Below are positions 8,511 through 16,007 of a DNA stretch of 64,000 nucleotides, in pieces (position 1 is the stretch's first letter; each line of letters begins with the position of its first letter). This DNA comes from Bin87 sp965203985 (GTDB lineage: Bacteria > Chloroflexota > Dehalococcoidia > Lucifugimonadales > UBA3495): the NCBI GenBank assembly GCA_965203985.1, contig CBDBDS010000003.1:387427-451426 (forward strand). Reading direction: 5' to 3'. Under the pieces are notes generated by a model, which saw only the letters and a list, made by a program, of their open reading frames with translations, had not been told where the DNA came from and ran no database searches. Both the position numbers and the translations under genes were made by a program.

Positions 8511-8539
8511 ATCGTAGACCAGGGCGGTGTTTCTGTCAA
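8511..8539 (-). promoter_or_regulatory. Probable promoter of the suf operon
   Basis: On the minus strand a perfect -35 TTGACA (8539-8534), a 17-nt spacer and a -10 TACGAT (8516-8511) precede sufB by about 85 nt. Downstream of it, at 8491-8503, lies a 13-nt palindrome GACCGTTAAGGTC, placed where a repressor could block initiation. Assignment is by consensus match only. Confidence 0.55.
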
Positions 8540-8641
8540 CGGCGGTCAAACTCCGCACGCACCACGGGCGTTACCGATCTGTAATCGCCAGGAAACATTG
8601 CGACCGTAGCATCGAAATATACGAGGACTGGAGTATGCCTG

Positions 8642-8899
8642 ATGACCGTCACCACTGATTCGATAACGGCCGGCACGCATTGTGGCGTCGATGCCCGCGG
8701 CATCGGGGCCCACATTAAGCAGTTGGTTGGGCGGGCGATCTTCCGGTTTACACGGCCGGGGCTGGAGCCAGTGTTCGGCCGGGGCCTGGGCGACGACTTC
8801 ACTCCCGAGGTCGCCCTGGCGCTGACCGCCGCCAACCAGGCAAGCGCCGACGGGGAGAGCCGTCGGCCCGGCAACCGCTCGATCACTCCGGGGCAGTGA
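8642..8899 (+). CDS. Possible small protein, unrecognised
   Basis: 85-residue frame in the otherwise gene-free 520 nt between sufB and the DUF6226 gene. In its favour are a GGAG about 8 nt before the ATG and a high share of G/C-ending codons. Against it are low complexity, overlapping open frames on the other strand and no motif I recognise. The segment AIFRFTRPGLEPVFGRGLGDDFTPEVALALTAANQ is the most protein-like part. If it is not a gene, this interval holds only the suf promoter region. Confidence 0.25.
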   Translation: MTVTTDSITAGTHCGVDARGIGAHIKQLVGRAIFRFTRPGLEPVFGRGLGDDFTPEVALALTAANQASADGESRRPGNRSITPGQ

Positions 8900-8944
8900 T
8901 GGCATAACGGCAGATCGGATGAAGCGCGCCTAACGCAGCCGCAG

Positions 8945-9520
8945 TCACCGCTGCGCCGTCCTCCGGGGCCACGGCAGCCACTCCAGAACGTGATCCTTCC
9001 CGTCGCCATAGACCACAACGCTCCCCGGCTCGACGCGTGACCAACCCTTCGATTGGAGCTCGTCCGAGAAGAATTCGCGTCCAACTTGGCCGCTGCCGTC
9101 GGGCAGCAAGCGGAACCATTCCCGGAAGTGGCCAGCCACGACGGCTTCCACCGTTTCCTTGAAATTTTGGAACTCGCCCTCCGCGCATTCGTCGCACGCA
9201 TCGCAGGCGCAATCGGGAAACGGTTCAATCAGATAATGTCCGAAACGGACGCGGATTCCGGGCAAATTGTTGAATGCTGCGACGATGGGCGCGGACGCCC
9301 CCTGTTTGGGGGTCAGTCTCACGCTCGGCCGGGACGGAGGTGTTAGGTCCAGTTGCGGATCCAGGTAATAGCCCTCTTCGCGCGTAACGTCGTATTCCGC
9401 CTCCAGTTGAGACAGCATGTCCAACGACCATTCCACCAAGGGCAGGAACCGCTCGGGCTCGGTGACCCTGGAATACGCTTCGTCCGGCGGGCCTTCGCGG
9501 CCCCAGTTGAACCTTCCCAT
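8945..9520 (-). CDS. DUF6226-like protein
   Basis: 191-residue soluble protein that resembles the uncharacterised DUF6226 family. The matching features are PPDEAYSRVTEPERFLPL near the N-terminus, a VRLTP...PGIRVRFGHYLIEPFPDCACDACDE block, and a C-terminal domain with Gly-rich turns. The four clustered Cys (CACDACDEC, near residue 105) could bind a metal. It is transcribed alone, between the small ORF at 8642 and the divergent tatD. Function unknown. Confidence 0.65.
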   Translation of the reverse strand: MGRFNWGREGPPDEAYSRVTEPERFLPLVEWSLDMLSQLEAEYDVTREEGYYLDPQLDLTPPSRPSVRLTPKQGASAPIVAAFNNLPGIRVRFGHYLIEPFPDCACDACDECAEGEFQNFKETVEAVVAGHFREWFRLLPDGSGQVGREFFSDELQSKGWSRVEPGSVVVYGDGKDHVLEWLPWPRRTAQR

Positions 9521-9675
9521 TTCCTGACTTCCTCGCGGCGACAGGCGCCCGTGATGACGGATGCAATCCGAGTTGCCTCCGCTTCCATTGTAAGCCGCCG
9601 TGCGCCGGTATAACCGTCAAATGCTATACTTCGCGCAGAGGCAGTCGGCCACGCCGGCGCTCGGGGGCTACTCTT

Positions 9676-10491
9676 ATGTCAACCACGCCCATCTACTGCG
9701 ACGCCCACACTCACCTTGACCAATACGTGCCGGAGGAGATCGCCGGCATACTGGAGCGGGCCAGCGACGCCGGCGTGGGCTACATACTGCTGGCCGGCAC
9801 CACTATCGAGTCGACCGAGCGTTGCATCGCGCTGGCGGACGAGCACCCGATGTTCTACGCCGGCGTGGGCATTCACCCCATGCAGGCCGATGATCCGGTA
9901 GACGATAACGCGTACAGCCGGCTGGAGTCTCTGGCCCGCGACAACCAGCGCGTCGTCTGCATCTCCGAGGTGGGTCTCGACTACCTGCCGACGTCTCCCG
10001 ACCACGAGGTACAGGACCAGGTGTTCCGCGCGCACATCCACCTGGCCAAGAGTTTGGGGTTGCCGATCATCTTCCACTCTCGGGAGTCGCATCCGGCGGT
10101 GTTCAAGGTACTGCGCGAGGAGAACGCCGGCCTGGTGGGCGGCGCCATGCATTACTTCCAGGGGGACGCCGAGACGGCGCGCGAGGCCATCGACTGCGGT
10201 TTCTTCATATCGCTGGCGCGTCCGTTGACCCGCCTGCCCGAGTTGCGAGAGGTCGCCCGGGATATTCCCCTGGAAAACATCGTGCTCGAAACCGACGCTT
10301 ACCCGCAGCCGTTCAAGAAGTACCGCCACAACTGGACGGAGCCGCGCCACCTGGCCGACGTAGCCCAGTGCCTGGCAACCGTAAAGGGCATCTCGGTGGA
10401 AGAGGTGGCGGAGGTCACCACCGCCAACCTGAGCCGGCTGCTCCGCATCGACATCCCATCGGCCCCTGGTTCCGTGCCGGCTTCGGCGTAG
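9676..10491 (+). CDS. TatD-family metal-dependent hydrolase/DNase
   Basis: 271-residue TIM-barrel hydrolase of the TatD family, usually 3'-5' exodeoxyribonucleases or related phosphoesterases. Metal ligands are visible in order: H11 and H13 (DAHTHLD), Glu in ISEVGLDYLP, His in IFHSRESH, His in AMHYFQG and Asp in LETDAYPQP. Length is typical. A short leader precedes it and it is followed 55 nt later by the Tag-like gene on the same strand, so a loose DNA-repair association is possible. Confidence 0.85.
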   Translation: MSTTPIYCDAHTHLDQYVPEEIAGILERASDAGVGYILLAGTTIESTERCIALADEHPMFYAGVGIHPMQADDPVDDNAYSRLESLARDNQRVVCISEVGLDYLPTSPDHEVQDQVFRAHIHLAKSLGLPIIFHSRESHPAVFKVLREENAGLVGGAMHYFQGDAETAREAIDCGFFISLARPLTRLPELREVARDIPLENIVLETDAYPQPFKKYRHNWTEPRHLADVAQCLATVKGISVEEVAEVTTANLSRLLRIDIPSAPGSVPASA

Positions 10492-10546
10492 GGGTGACCA
10501 ACCGTATACCCCCCGCGGCTCACGCTGTTTCGTTAAGGAGCACTTT

Positions 10547-11020
10547 ATGACCACCCCAGAGGAACGGCAGCATCCCGAAGCGCCGGAGCAGATCGAACCC
10601 CGGAGCCTGAACGACTACCTGGAGGTCATGACCAAGGCCGTGTTCCAGAGCGGCATGTCCTGGAAGGTGGTCAACACCAAGTGGCCGGGCTTCCAGTCCG
10701 GTTTCCAGGGGTTCGACGTTGCCGCAGTGGCCGCCATGGATGAATCGGCCGTCGACACGCTGGCCGCCGACACGGCCATCATCCGGAACCGCCGGAAGAT
10801 CGTCGCCACCGTGCACAACGCCCAGAAGCTCATCGAGCTGGAGGAAGAGTACGGCGGCGACATCCGCAACTACCTGCGCGCCCACGGCGACCTGGAGGCC
10901 ACCATCAAGGACGTGCGCAAGCAGTTCAAGTACATGGGCGACATCGGCGCCTACTACTGGCTGTACGTCACCGGCGAGGACGTGCCCAGCTGGGACGAAT
11001 TCTGCAGCCGCGGCCACTAG
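10547..11020 (+). CDS. Tag-like DNA-3-methyladenine glycosylase I family, divergent
   Basis: 157 residues matching the helical core of the Tag/Adenine_glyco family. FQSGMSWKVVNTKWPGFQSGFQGFDVAAVA and the helix-hairpin segment with IIRNRRKIVATVHNAQKL correspond to the family's most conserved part. Unlike E. coli Tag (187 aa) it lacks the N-terminal RCxW and YHDxEWG region, which carries the base-recognition Glu and two zinc-binding residues. Either the activity differs or the protein is a regulatory or structural relative. An ORF-based 5' extension is not available. AAGGAG precedes the ATG. Confidence 0.7.
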   Translation: MTTPEERQHPEAPEQIEPRSLNDYLEVMTKAVFQSGMSWKVVNTKWPGFQSGFQGFDVAAVAAMDESAVDTLAADTAIIRNRRKIVATVHNAQKLIELEEEYGGDIRNYLRAHGDLEATIKDVRKQFKYMGDIGAYYWLYVTGEDVPSWDEFCSRGH

Positions 11021-11084
11021 CCGGCAGCCCAAACCTATCCCGAATATCCTGTCCATCCATGCAATTTCCCCGGAGGTTGAGGCC

Positions 11085-11675
11085 ATGACCACCCCCGCGA
11101 CCTGCCAACTGGCCCTGAAAGAATGGGCGATCACCGTGAAGGCCCTGGCCGACGGCGACCAGATCATGATGCTGCGCAAGGGCGGCATCCACGAGGAGAG
11201 CAAGGACTTCCGCGTGGTGCATCCCGAGTTCCTGCTGTATCCCACCTACCTGCACCAGAAGGAAGACCTGCTCAAGGACAGCCACCAGCCCGCGCTGCGG
11301 CAACTGCTGGCCGACGACCCGGACGACAAGGACGCCGTCACTTTCACCCATTGGGCCCGCGTCCATGAGCTGATCGAGATCGACCAGCAGGGCAAGGTGG
11401 AAGACCTGGCGCCGCACCACATCTGGACCGATACCTACGCCCAGTCGCGCCTGCACTGGAAGCCCATGGTGCCGCTGACCATCATGCTGCTGCGCGTGTA
11501 CGAGATGGAAAGCGCAACCACGGCGCCCTTCATCCCGGAATACGGCGGCTGCAAGTCGTGGGTGGACGTCATCCCCACCGTCCGCCTCGGCGACGCAAAG
11601 CCGGTACTGGACGACGCCCGCTTCAACGAGATGGTGGAAGCGGTGCGGGGGAGCCTGGGGCTGGTGCCGGCGTAA
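11085..11675 (+). CDS. DUF1802 family protein
   Basis: 196-residue protein of the DUF1802 family. The ATG at 11085 is supported by CGGAGG about 8 nt upstream; the longer frame from 10719 overlaps the Tag-like gene in another frame. Family marks are LALKEWAITVKALADGDQIMMLRKGGI, HPEFLLYPTYLHQKEDLL, and a C-terminal IPEYGGCKSWVDV. The family is widespread but has no known role. It is likely in one transcript with the Tag-like gene (64 nt gap). Confidence 0.8.
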   Translation: MTTPATCQLALKEWAITVKALADGDQIMMLRKGGIHEESKDFRVVHPEFLLYPTYLHQKEDLLKDSHQPALRQLLADDPDDKDAVTFTHWARVHELIEIDQQGKVEDLAPHHIWTDTYAQSRLHWKPMVPLTIMLLRVYEMESATTAPFIPEYGGCKSWVDVIPTVRLGDAKPVLDDARFNEMVEAVRGSLGLVPA

Positions 11676-11682
11676 TTACCCC

Positions 11683-11710
11683 CGTCATTCCGGCGAAAAC
11701 CGGAATCCAG
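11683..11710. repeat. Short interspersed palindromic repeat
   Basis: GTCATTCCGGCG-AAAA-CCGGAATCCAG just after the DUF1802 stop. It has the form of the widespread GTCATTCCCGCGAAAGCGGGAATCC intergenic element found in many bacterial genomes. The arms TTCCGG/CCGGAA form a hairpin, and no T-run follows. Confidence 0.55.
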
Positions 11711-11789
11711 AATTGGTGACACCCTGGCGTTGACGGGGTGCGTGCGGGTCCGCTAAACCATTGCCACGCCGATTTGCGAGGTAGTGGCA

Positions 11790-12104
11790 ATGGGACTGGA
11801 TATTGGAGTGGTAACCATCGAGTACCTGGAGCGGCCGGGGTCGCCAATGTACGGATTTCTGCAAGACCTGATGGTTGACCCGGATACGGGAACCGAGTTT
11901 GACCCATTCGACTATGAATCCGGTTGGGGCGATGTCTGGGAAGGCAACGCCTTCTACGAGTTCGACCGGGACGTGCTGCTCCGGCGCGCCGACGATTGGG
12001 CCGTACAGAAGAACTTGGACGCAACCGAACGCGCAACGTTGCTGCAATGGATTGACGATTTGCCGTACCGGGGCGAGACGATAATGCTGCACTTGGGGAA
12101 CTGA
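11790..12104 (+). CDS. Small acidic protein upstream of AIPR gene
   Basis: 104-residue acidic protein, unrecognised: MGLDIGVVTIEYLERPGSPMYGFL, then an Asp/Glu-rich middle and WEGNAFYEFDRDVLLRRADDWA. The ATG at 11790 is preferred over GTG 11784 because GAGG ends about 8 nt upstream. It ends two nucleotides before the AIPR start, so the two are probably one operon. It could be a modulator or immunity partner of AIPR, or unrelated; nothing in the sequence decides. Confidence 0.6.
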   Translation: MGLDIGVVTIEYLERPGSPMYGFLQDLMVDPDTGTEFDPFDYESGWGDVWEGNAFYEFDRDVLLRRADDWAVQKNLDATERATLLQWIDDLPYRGETIMLHLGN

Positions 12105-12106
12105 CG

Positions 12107-13927
12107 ATGACCAGCCGACGACAAGCGACACGAGACCGTTACGACCACATCCTGCCGTTCATTGAAGAGGCAGCCCAGGAATATTACGGCGGCAATGTAG
12201 ATCGAGGATTCAGGCACTGGGCCTTCGCTACAATATTCGCTCGGGGCCACGACGTGCAGGGCAACGATATCGTCGAATGCACTGCAATCGATGGGTCAGA
12301 CGATTTTGAGATAGACGGTTATTTCATACCGCAATCGGACGACGATTTGGTCGTGCACCTGTTTCAGAGTAAGCATCGGCTGCCGGCTACGTCGATCGGG
12401 CCGGCCGATTTAGCGGCTTTCCTGAACGCTCCGAATCGCATTTTGAATCCCACGGAAGTTGCTGCCAGCAAAAACGAAGAAACCAAAGCCTTGCATGACC
12501 AAATTGTAAGTCTGTTGTCTACGCATGGTGTCCAGTGCACGATCAATCTGGTTTGGGCTACCAGCGGGCGGTTGACTCCGACGACGCGTACCCATGCGGA
12601 GGAACGCAGCACGTTTACGGTTGCTGCCACCATTCAAGGCAATCCAATCGAAGTGCCCGTTACCTTGGAATATTGGGACTTGGAGAAGCTGTATGAACTT
12701 CATTCGACTCTGCAAGAAAGCGATGAGGTTTCCACATGCGATTTCACGTTTCAATTACCTGAGGGATCGTACCATCAGGCCGTCGCGGGCGTGGATTATC
12801 GAACCTTGTCCATGACTGTTCCGGCTTCGCAGATCATCGAGGTATTTGCTCGGCATCGTTACAAAATCTTCCGGCTGAACCCGCGCGGCCCGCTAGGGAA
12901 CAAAGTTAACCGGGCGATTAAGCGGACCTTGCTCGACGAGACCGAGCGTGGTCGTTTCCATGTGCTGAACAATGGGATTACCGCGATATGCGATTCGTGG
13001 CGACTTTCGGGTCAAGATCTGGTTGTGCAGAATTTCCAGATCATCAACGGTTGTCAGACCACTGTAACGCTTTGGGATGCTCGTGCGGCTATTGCGGATG
13101 ACCCAAGCGTGTTAGTTACGGTCAAACTAACTGAATGCCCAGAGCATTTCGCACCCAAGATTGCGGAAACCACGAACAGCCAAACAGCGCTCCGCGCAGA
13201 GGACTTCACCTCGAACGATGCCATGCAGATAAAACTCCAGCGCGAGTTCAATTTGATGAACCCACCGTGGTTCTACCAAATTAAACGCGGCGAGTGGAGC
13301 AAGATGCTCGGCGGGCAAAACGACAAAGAGCCGTACCGCGATCCAGCCGGTGGCTACCGGCAATTGAACCTAAAGGATGTGGCCCAAGCTGTGGTTGCAT
13401 TCGCCGGGTACCCTGGTGAGGCGAAAGACAAGATCCGCAGTTTCCTAAACAAGGACGTCGTCTCATCGATAGCTCGGGAAAGCGAATTTAGCTATGATCG
13501 CATTTATACGGGCTCGCTGACGGCCGCTCAATTGCTGTTGCCGGCTGTGCTTCAACGCAAGATATGGCGACAAGTAAACGCGGACAGAGAATCCCATCCT
13601 TGGCTCGAGTACGCTAGGTTTCATCTGGTGTGGGTGATCGGCAAATTGCTGAAAGATCATTATGGACAAGTCGATGCCCTTTTCAGCCCTCAGCGGTCAA
13701 ACGTGTTGAACGCAAGTGTGGGCGAATGGTTTAAGCCACTCTACGACGTTGCAGTAGCCGCTATCGGCAATGCTTTGGCAGAGTCTGAGCGACGCGGCGA
13801 CTTTACCGGGTATCGTGAATTTTTCCGATCAGCCATTAATTACCGCTTTGTGGAAACCAACGTCGAAGGTGCCTTGAGATTGGCCGGCAACTTTGGCGAC
13901 CCCTTGGGCAACCTACCATCGCCATGA
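12107..13927 (+). CDS. AIPR-family abortive-infection/defence protein
   Basis: 606-residue protein with the AIPR domain (abortive infection phage resistance). Conserved blocks include FRLNPRGPLG (about residues 255-264), HVLNNGITAICD (285-296) and QIINGCQTTVTLWDA (311-325). The N-terminal part contains DGYFIPQ...VVHLFQSKH, where D70 and Q87-x-K89 fit a PD-(D/E)xK nuclease core, as in several AIPR and Mrr-like proteins. Its codon use and base composition are less GC-rich than the flanking housekeeping genes, suggesting transfer. A two-nucleotide gap links it to the acidic protein upstream, and its stop overlaps the ATG of the next remnant by four bases. Confidence 0.85.
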   Translation: MTSRRQATRDRYDHILPFIEEAAQEYYGGNVDRGFRHWAFATIFARGHDVQGNDIVECTAIDGSDDFEIDGYFIPQSDDDLVVHLFQSKHRLPATSIGPADLAAFLNAPNRILNPTEVAASKNEETKALHDQIVSLLSTHGVQCTINLVWATSGRLTPTTRTHAEERSTFTVAATIQGNPIEVPVTLEYWDLEKLYELHSTLQESDEVSTCDFTFQLPEGSYHQAVAGVDYRTLSMTVPASQIIEVFARHRYKIFRLNPRGPLGNKVNRAIKRTLLDETERGRFHVLNNGITAICDSWRLSGQDLVVQNFQIINGCQTTVTLWDARAAIADDPSVLVTVKLTECPEHFAPKIAETTNSQTALRAEDFTSNDAMQIKLQREFNLMNPPWFYQIKRGEWSKMLGGQNDKEPYRDPAGGYRQLNLKDVAQAVVAFAGYPGEAKDKIRSFLNKDVVSSIARESEFSYDRIYTGSLTAAQLLLPAVLQRKIWRQVNADRESHPWLEYARFHLVWVIGKLLKDHYGQVDALFSPQRSNVLNASVGEWFKPLYDVAVAAIGNALAESERRGDFTGYREFFRSAINYRFVETNVEGALRLAGNFGDPLGNLPSP

Positions 13928-14091
13928 CATGCACCTCACGCCCCATGCCCCCGGACGCCCTCGCCCGCCTCGGTTCCGTGGCCGAGGTGTGCGATGTGCT
14001 GCGTGGCTGGGGCCGGCCCGAAGTGGGTGCCGGAACTGCCGAAATTGAACCGCGGAGAAAGCTATGGGCACATTTTACACAGAAGTCATGA
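13924..14091 (+). pseudogene. Remnant duplicating the N-terminus of the 14484 gene
   Basis: A 55-codon frame starting in a four-base ATGA overlap with the AIPR stop. Residues 10-32 (PDALARLGSVAEVCDVLRGWGRP) match residues 11-33 of the downstream 163-residue protein, and 41 nt (13981-14021 and 14544-14584) are identical. After that point the sequence is unrelated and runs into the retropepsin gene. I read this as the 5' scar of a partial duplication or recombination, not a working gene. Confidence 0.6.
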
Positions 14092-14462
14092 TCGGCAATG
14101 TAAACGGCCGCGATATGCTGCCGGTGTCGGCGCTCGTGGATACTGGAGCGTCGGACTCTGCGTTCCCCTCCGATCTGCTGGAAGCGCTGCAAATTCAACC
14201 AACGGGCAATCCGGTCTTGTATTATCTGGCTGACGGCAGTGCTCTGGGATGTCCACGGGGAGAAGCGCGACTTTCCATCGCTTTACCCACCGGACAGGTA
14301 GCCACCGGAACGTGTCCGGTAGCTTTCTGGCACGATCACAGTGGACAGTGTATCGGAGCGACCACGTTGCAGGTCCTGGCGCTCGTGGTCGACTCGGCCA
14401 ATGAAGAACTGGCCGCGGCTTCCGGTTTAAGACGAGGTTGGGCCGGAGACATCCCACCGTAA
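14064..14462 (+). CDS. Retropepsin-like aspartic protease
   Basis: 132-residue protein with a single pepsin/retropepsin half: D26-T-G-A-S in ALVDTGASDSAF, then a beta-rich body with LADGSALGCPRGEARLSI and a C-terminal IGATTLQVLALVVD, like the second conserved retropepsin element. It would act as a homodimer, as retroviral proteases do. GGAGA lies about 6 nt before the ATG. It overlaps the upstream remnant by 28 nt in another frame. Substrate unknown. It sits next to a defence gene and two unknown proteins. Confidence 0.75.
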   Translation: MGTFYTEVMIGNVNGRDMLPVSALVDTGASDSAFPSDLLEALQIQPTGNPVLYYLADGSALGCPRGEARLSIALPTGQVATGTCPVAFWHDHSGQCIGATTLQVLALVVDSANEELAAASGLRRGWAGDIPP

Positions 14463-14483
14463 CGCAAAGGCCACGAGACCGTC

Positions 14484-14975
14484 ATGCCTCCCGCCATACA
14501 ACGCCCCATCGCCCCGGACGCCCTCGCCAGCCTCGGCTCCATCGCCGAGGTGTGCGATGTGCTGCGTGGCTGGGGCCGGCCCGATCTGGCCGAGCGCTTG
14601 GCCTATTTCGCGTCTGATGAGGATTTGGACGATGGTGATGTGCCCCTCACCTTGGAGAGCGCTTTGGGCTTTCTGGCCTTTTTTGGTGTAGTGGAGTCCG
14701 AGGAAGGCACAGTCAGCCTGACTACTTCGCCGGAAGGGTGGATTTGCGCCGATTGGCGCTTTCCCGATAACCGCATAGTTGCGGTGTGGTTCATCGACCG
14801 TCACCGGGTTAGCTACGCGGCGCGCAAGTCCGATGGTCACTTCATCGACCTCAGTCGGAGCGAAGTGGTTGTCAACGTCGGGCAAATTGCTGAGCGATTA
14901 GTAAATTTGAAGGAATGGTTCACATGGTTCAAGGAGGACCCGGTCGCCGTGAGCTCCCGCCTTCACATCACGTAG
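14484..14975 (+). CDS. Unknown 163-residue protein
   Basis: Not recognised. The N-terminal helix region (PDALASLGSIAEVCDVLRGWGRPDLAERLAYFASDED) is followed by a beta-rich part with SPEGWICADWRFPDNRIVAVWFI and a closing helix (LVNLKEWFTWF). The first 33 residues are duplicated as a fragment at 13924. It overlaps the next gene's likely start by about 50 nt, which suggests a coupled pair. Compact, acidic, no signal peptide. Confidence 0.6.
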   Translation: MPPAIQRPIAPDALASLGSIAEVCDVLRGWGRPDLAERLAYFASDEDLDDGDVPLTLESALGFLAFFGVVESEEGTVSLTTSPEGWICADWRFPDNRIVAVWFIDRHRVSYAARKSDGHFIDLSRSEVVVNVGQIAERLVNLKEWFTWFKEDPVAVSSRLHIT

Positions 14976-15388
14976 CCAGATATTGCCGGCCGCGCGCTGT
15001 CAGGGAAGACGGTACACTCGCTCCGTCAGCGTTTCGTCTCCGCCACGGTGAGGAATATCTGTCTACCAATTGGCTGGAGTACTTTCACGATTCCGACCGT
15101 GCATCCCAGATCGCCGGTGTGCGCCAAGCCCTCGCTGACAAGGGTTTTCGAGTTAGCCGCAACGCAACCTTTGCTGTGCTGAACATCGGCACGACGGCAG
15201 AGCGATGCCGAGATGAGTTGGACGCGGCAATTCAATTCGTAGCTTTAGGAGAACCACACGACCCTTCACACACCGGAATATTCGGCTACACCATTCAGAA
15301 AAATGACGCAATCGCAGCTCTCCTGGCTCAATTACTCAACCCCGGCGAAGTCTATCCTGCCACCGTATCGCCTGCCCAAGAGGCTTGA
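14924..15388 (+). CDS. Unknown 154-residue protein, paired with 14484 gene
   Basis: Not recognised. The core reads RYCRPRAVREDGTLAPSAFRLRHGEEYLSTNWLEYF, then a helical part and HDPSHTGIFGYT near the end. The ATG at 14924 has AAGGA about 9 nt before it; the alternative ATG at 14915 is too close to it. This start lies inside the previous gene in another frame (52-nt overlap). The first 15 residues look non-conserved in character, so translation could start later at a non-ATG codon. It is followed three nt later by the transglutaminase-like gene. Confidence 0.55.
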   Translation: MVQGGPGRRELPPSHHVARYCRPRAVREDGTLAPSAFRLRHGEEYLSTNWLEYFHDSDRASQIAGVRQALADKGFRVSRNATFAVLNIGTTAERCRDELDAAIQFVALGEPHDPSHTGIFGYTIQKNDAIAALLAQLLNPGEVYPATVSPAQEA

Positions 15389-15391
15389 CTC

Positions 15392-16000
15392 ATGACAACC
15401 CTTCTCTCCCTGCTGCAACAGGAAAGTCGCCGGCGCGACCTTATCGCCGACGATGAAAAGCTGACCGCCGCTTCCGCTTTCGCGCTGGTCAGGGATATGC
15501 CCTACCAGCGCGCCAGTGCGCGGGAGCCCGAGGCTATCGTCCGCGAGTGGCGCGGCACCTGCTCCGGGAAGCACTACCTGTTGGATGCGATCTTTCGTGA
15601 GCTTGGCATGGACTCTCGGGTGATTATGTGCACCCATCGGTTCACTCGCGAAAACACCGGCCACTTTCCCGCGGATCTGAAGTCCCTGGTGGCCAGGGAG
15701 CCGGTGCCGGACGTGCACACCTACATACGCCTCAAAACCGACGTGGGTTGGATGAACGTTGACGCGACCTGGCCGTCCAGCGCCGGGCCCCTGGGGATGC
15801 CGGTCAACGGGACGTTCACCAAAGGCAAGGATATGGCCATCGCGTGCGATCCAGTCGATTCGTTCGTGGTCCCCGCCGGCGATGACCCACAGGCTTTCAA
15901 AGAACAGCTGATTGCGGAATTCTGCGGTTCCTCGAGTACAATAAGGGACGAATTCATCGAAGGCATGAGCCGCTGGTTGAGTGACGCCACGCAAGGATGA
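15392..16000 (+). CDS. Transglutaminase-like protein
   Basis: 202-residue cytoplasmic protein with the Cys-His-Asp layout of the transglutaminase/papain-like fold: C57 in GTCSGKHYLL, H109 in DVHTYIRL and D124 in NVDATWP. This is the order and spacing of the bacterial transglutaminase-like family. Such proteins may be cysteine peptidases or peptide-modifying enzymes; the substrate cannot be read. It lies between the unknown pair and an aldo/keto reductase, 7 nt apart, all on one strand. Confidence 0.65.
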   Translation: MTTLLSLLQQESRRRDLIADDEKLTAASAFALVRDMPYQRASAREPEAIVREWRGTCSGKHYLLDAIFRELGMDSRVIMCTHRFTRENTGHFPADLKSLVAREPVPDVHTYIRLKTDVGWMNVDATWPSSAGPLGMPVNGTFTKGKDMAIACDPVDSFVVPAGDDPQAFKEQLIAEFCGSSSTIRDEFIEGMSRWLSDATQG

Positions 16001-16007
16001 CAAGACC

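Noticed and set aside
14484..15388. One frameshifted gene instead of two
   Set aside because: The two parts have different character and the first has its own complete end; a shared fold is not evident.
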